Shown: piece by piece, positions 62,339-64,000 of the stretch | How positions within the stretch are numbered: position 1 is the first letter of the stretch | Layout of the letters: the number at the start of each line of letters is the position of its first letter | Source: Nitratireductor aquimarinus | GTDB taxonomy: Bacteria; Pseudomonadota; Alphaproteobacteria; Rhizobiales; Rhizobiaceae | NCBI RefSeq assembly: GCF_017255295.1 | Contig: NZ_JAFKDE010000006.1 | Location: 124,001-188,000 of the forward strand | Length of the DNA: 64,000 nucleotides | Direction of reading: 5' to 3' | Made by a program: the position numbers and the translations under genes | Notes under the pieces: generated by a model | The model's input: the letters and a program-made list of their open reading frames with translations, nothing else | The model's database searches: none | What the model was told of the DNA's origin: nothing

Positions 62339-63538
62339 ATGGCGACCAAGACCGCCCCATGGAGCACGACCCGGCCAACGGCTCTCATCGTGCTTGCCGA
62401 TGGCACTGTCATAGAGGGCAAAGGCATTGGCGCTGGCGGAGAGGCCATTGGCGAGCTCTGCTTCAACACCGCGCTCACCGGCTATCAGGAGGTTCTGACC
62501 GATCCGTCCTATGCCGGGCAGATCGTCACCTTCACATTCCCGCATATCGGCAATGTCGGCGCCAATGACGAAGACATCGAAGACCTGCACCCGGCGGCGC
62601 GCGCTGGCGCGGTCGGCGCTGTTTTCCGCGCTGACATCACCAACCCCTCGAACTACCGCTCCGGCGGCCATCTCGATGGCTGGCTGAAGCGCCGCGGCAT
62701 CGTGGCCATCAGCGGCGTGGACACGCGTGCGCTGACCGCGCTTCTGCGCGAAAAGGGTGCGGCCAACGCGGTGATCGCACATAATCCCGATGGCGCGTTC
62801 GACATCGAAGCCCTGAAGAGCAAGGCGCGCGAATGGTCGGGTCTGGTCGGCCTCGACCTCGCCAAGGAGGTTACCTCCGGCCAGTCGATGGGCTGGACGG
62901 AAACGCCGTGGGTCTGGGATGAAGGGTTTGGCGCGCAGGACGAGCCGACCCACCACATCGTCGCTGTCGACTATGGCGCGAAGCGCAACATTCTGCGCCT
63001 TCTGGCCGGTCTCGGCGCGAAGGTGACGGTGGTGCCCGCCAAGACCAGCGCCGCAGACATCCTCGCCATGAAGCCCGACGGTATCTTCCTCTCCAACGGC
63101 CCGGGCGATCCGGCGGCAACCGCCGATTATGCCGTACCGATGATCCGTGAACTGCTTGAAACCGACATTCCGGTCTTCGGCATCTGCCTCGGCCACCAGA
63201 TGCTTGCCCTGGCGCTTGGCGGCAAGACGGTGAAGATGCATCAGGGTCATCATGGCGCAAACCACCCGGTCAAGGACTTCACCACCGGAAAGGTGGAGAT
63301 CGTGTCCATGAACCACGGCTTTGCGGTGGATGGCGACACGCTGCCGGAAGGTGTGGAAGAGACCCATGTCTCGCTGTTCGACGGCAGCAATTGCGGCCTG
63401 ACCATCGCCGGACGCCCGGTCTTTTCGGTGCAGCACCACCCGGAGGCCTCGCCCGGCCCGCAGGACTCACACTATCTCTTCCGCCGCTTCGCCAATCTGA
63501 TCCGCGAACGGCGCGGCGAGCCCGCACTGGCGGAATAA
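62339..63538 (+). CDS. carA: Carbamoyl-phosphate synthase small subunit
   Basis: A 399-residue glutaminase subunit that supplies ammonia to CarB for arginine and pyrimidine synthesis. The N-terminal domain has 'GIGAGGEAIGELCFNTALTGYQEVLTDPSYAGQIVTFT'-type sequence (shown in part: ELCFNTALTGYQEVLTDPSY). The class I amidotransferase domain has 'FGICLGHQMLALALGGKTVK' with the catalytic cysteine and 'FSVQHHPEASPGPQDS' with the catalytic histidine. GGAG eight bases upstream favours the ATG at 62339 over 62294. A terminator follows. Confidence 0.97.
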   Translation: MATKTAPWSTTRPTALIVLADGTVIEGKGIGAGGEAIGELCFNTALTGYQEVLTDPSYAGQIVTFTFPHIGNVGANDEDIEDLHPAARAGAVGAVFRADITNPSNYRSGGHLDGWLKRRGIVAISGVDTRALTALLREKGAANAVIAHNPDGAFDIEALKSKAREWSGLVGLDLAKEVTSGQSMGWTETPWVWDEGFGAQDEPTHHIVAVDYGAKRNILRLLAGLGAKVTVVPAKTSAADILAMKPDGIFLSNGPGDPAATADYAVPMIRELLETDIPVFGICLGHQMLALALGGKTVKMHQGHHGANHPVKDFTTGKVEIVSMNHGFAVDGDTLPEGVEETHVSLFDGSNCGLTIAGRPVFSVQHHPEASPGPQDSHYLFRRFANLIRERRGEPALAE

Positions 63539-63549
63539 CGACACAGCAA

Positions 63550-63580
63550 AAAGGGCGGCTCACAGGCCGCCCTTTCTTTT
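63550..63580. terminator. Bidirectional terminator after carA
   Basis: Perfect 10-bp stem AAAGGGCGGC (63550-63559) with GCCGCCCTTT (63566-63575), loop TCACAG, then CTTTTT. It lies between convergent carA and the TadG-like gene. Confidence 0.9.
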
Positions 63581-63598
63581 TCAGCACTCCGGCTTCCG

Positions 63599-64000
63599 TC
63601 AGGTCGACAGACGAAGCCGGACGATCTTCTCGCCAATGTTCTCGAACACCTTCTTGAGCTGACTGCTGGAGGGGGTGTCGTAATACTGGTCCGGCCGGCT
63701 CGCGCAGGCGCTCATCAGCGTACCTGTATCGGAGTCGTCCTCTTCAAGCCGGATCGTATAGATGTCGATCCCGTCCGCTTTGGCATAGGTGCAGGCTTCA
63801 AGCGTCTTGCTGTTCATCAGCTTGGTCGACTTGCTGGAGCTGGCGTTCACTTCACCATCAAGGCGGCCGTCGACCATGTATCCAAAGCTCGAGTAGCGCG
63901 ACCGCAGCCTGTCATCACGAACACCGAAAATGTTTTTGCCGTCGGTCAGCACAACCATCACCTTGATGATGCCGTCATTCGGATCGCCGCCGGCAAAGGG
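63599..64000 (-). CDS. TadG-like vWA-domain protein, C-terminal part (partial)
   Basis: The gene enters from beyond the right edge; 133 codons are visible. The stretch 'IIKVMVVLTDGKNIFG' carries the vWA 'TDG' metal-site motif, and the end reads 'LKKVFENIGEKIVRLRLST'. In between, 'CTYAKADGIDIYTIRLEED' and 'LMSACASRPDQYYDTPSSS' match the C-terminal vWA region of Flp/Tad pilus-associated TadG proteins. These are exported and anchored by an N-terminal helix not visible here. Assignment to TadG rather than another vWA protein rests on this C-terminal pattern. Confidence 0.8.
   Translation of the reverse strand, partial: PFAGGDPNDGIIKVMVVLTDGKNIFGVRDDRLRSRYSSFGYMVDGRLDGEVNASSSKSTKLMNSKTLEACTYAKADGIDIYTIRLEEDDSDTGTLMSACASRPDQYYDTPSSSQLKKVFENIGEKIVRLRLST

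Overview
The window reads as chromosome of an alphaproteobacterium of the order Hyphomicrobiales (Rhizobiales), probably near Phyllobacteriaceae or Brucellaceae. The reasons are the high GC content, the block dnaG-rpoD / yqeY / carA, a close relative of the Brucella periplasmic antigen BP26, an Omp19-like AprI/Inh lipoprotein, short palindromic repeats of rhizobial type, and GANTC (CcrM-type) sites clustered in front of rpoD. The assignment rests on recalled gene content and order, not on a search.

Layout. 1-1858: end of the protocatechuate branch of the beta-ketoadipate pathway (pcaH end, pcaG, pcaB). 2110-8907: a phenylacetate (paa) region, with a cytochrome P450-paaZ operon divergent from paaI-paaK, a TetR regulator and a PaaX regulator; a perfect TetR-type operator lies between the divergent operons. 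8910-10952: a DMT exporter and an autoregulated Rrf2-AhpD-like pair. 11083-13760: preT-preA (reductive pyrimidine degradation). 13960-21159: a secreted SH3/crystallin-like protein and a peptide-type ABC importer with a fused double ATPase. 21451-26269: cobalamin riboswitch followed by btuB-btuF-btuC-btuD. 26266-35588: a candidate secretion/surface module: ECF sigma factor, membrane anti-sigma factor and subtilase on the minus strand, divergent from two very large secreted proteins and an Omp19-like protease-inhibitor lipoprotein. 36004-45643: tRNA-Ile2(CAU), the BP26-like SIMPL protein, small conserved proteins, a large OmpA-family protein, a DapA-family enzyme, pyrE, a YCII-ECF-VOC operon and an FKBP isomerase.

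45700-49318 looks like an acquired segment. It starts with a decayed TetR fragment and a strongly AT-rich stretch. A four-gene operon follows: a 37-codon peptide gene with a Cys-Cys pair, a strong hairpin, a GRDP-like 'WHEF' protein, a MATE-like 12-TM exporter and a PLP aminotransferase. This is the best candidate for an undescribed system: a small ribosomal peptide with a dedicated exporter and tailoring enzymes. Its architecture recalls methanobactin operons but lacks their MbnB/MbnC enzymes.

49340-64000 is mostly core: DUF599, HlyU, YjbQ and GYD proteins, a truncated alpha-carbonic anhydrase, rpoD, dnaG, an MHYT-GGDEF-EAL protein, a copper P-type ATPase behind a CueR-type promoter, yqeY, carA, and the C-terminal end of a TadG-like vWA protein running off the right edge.
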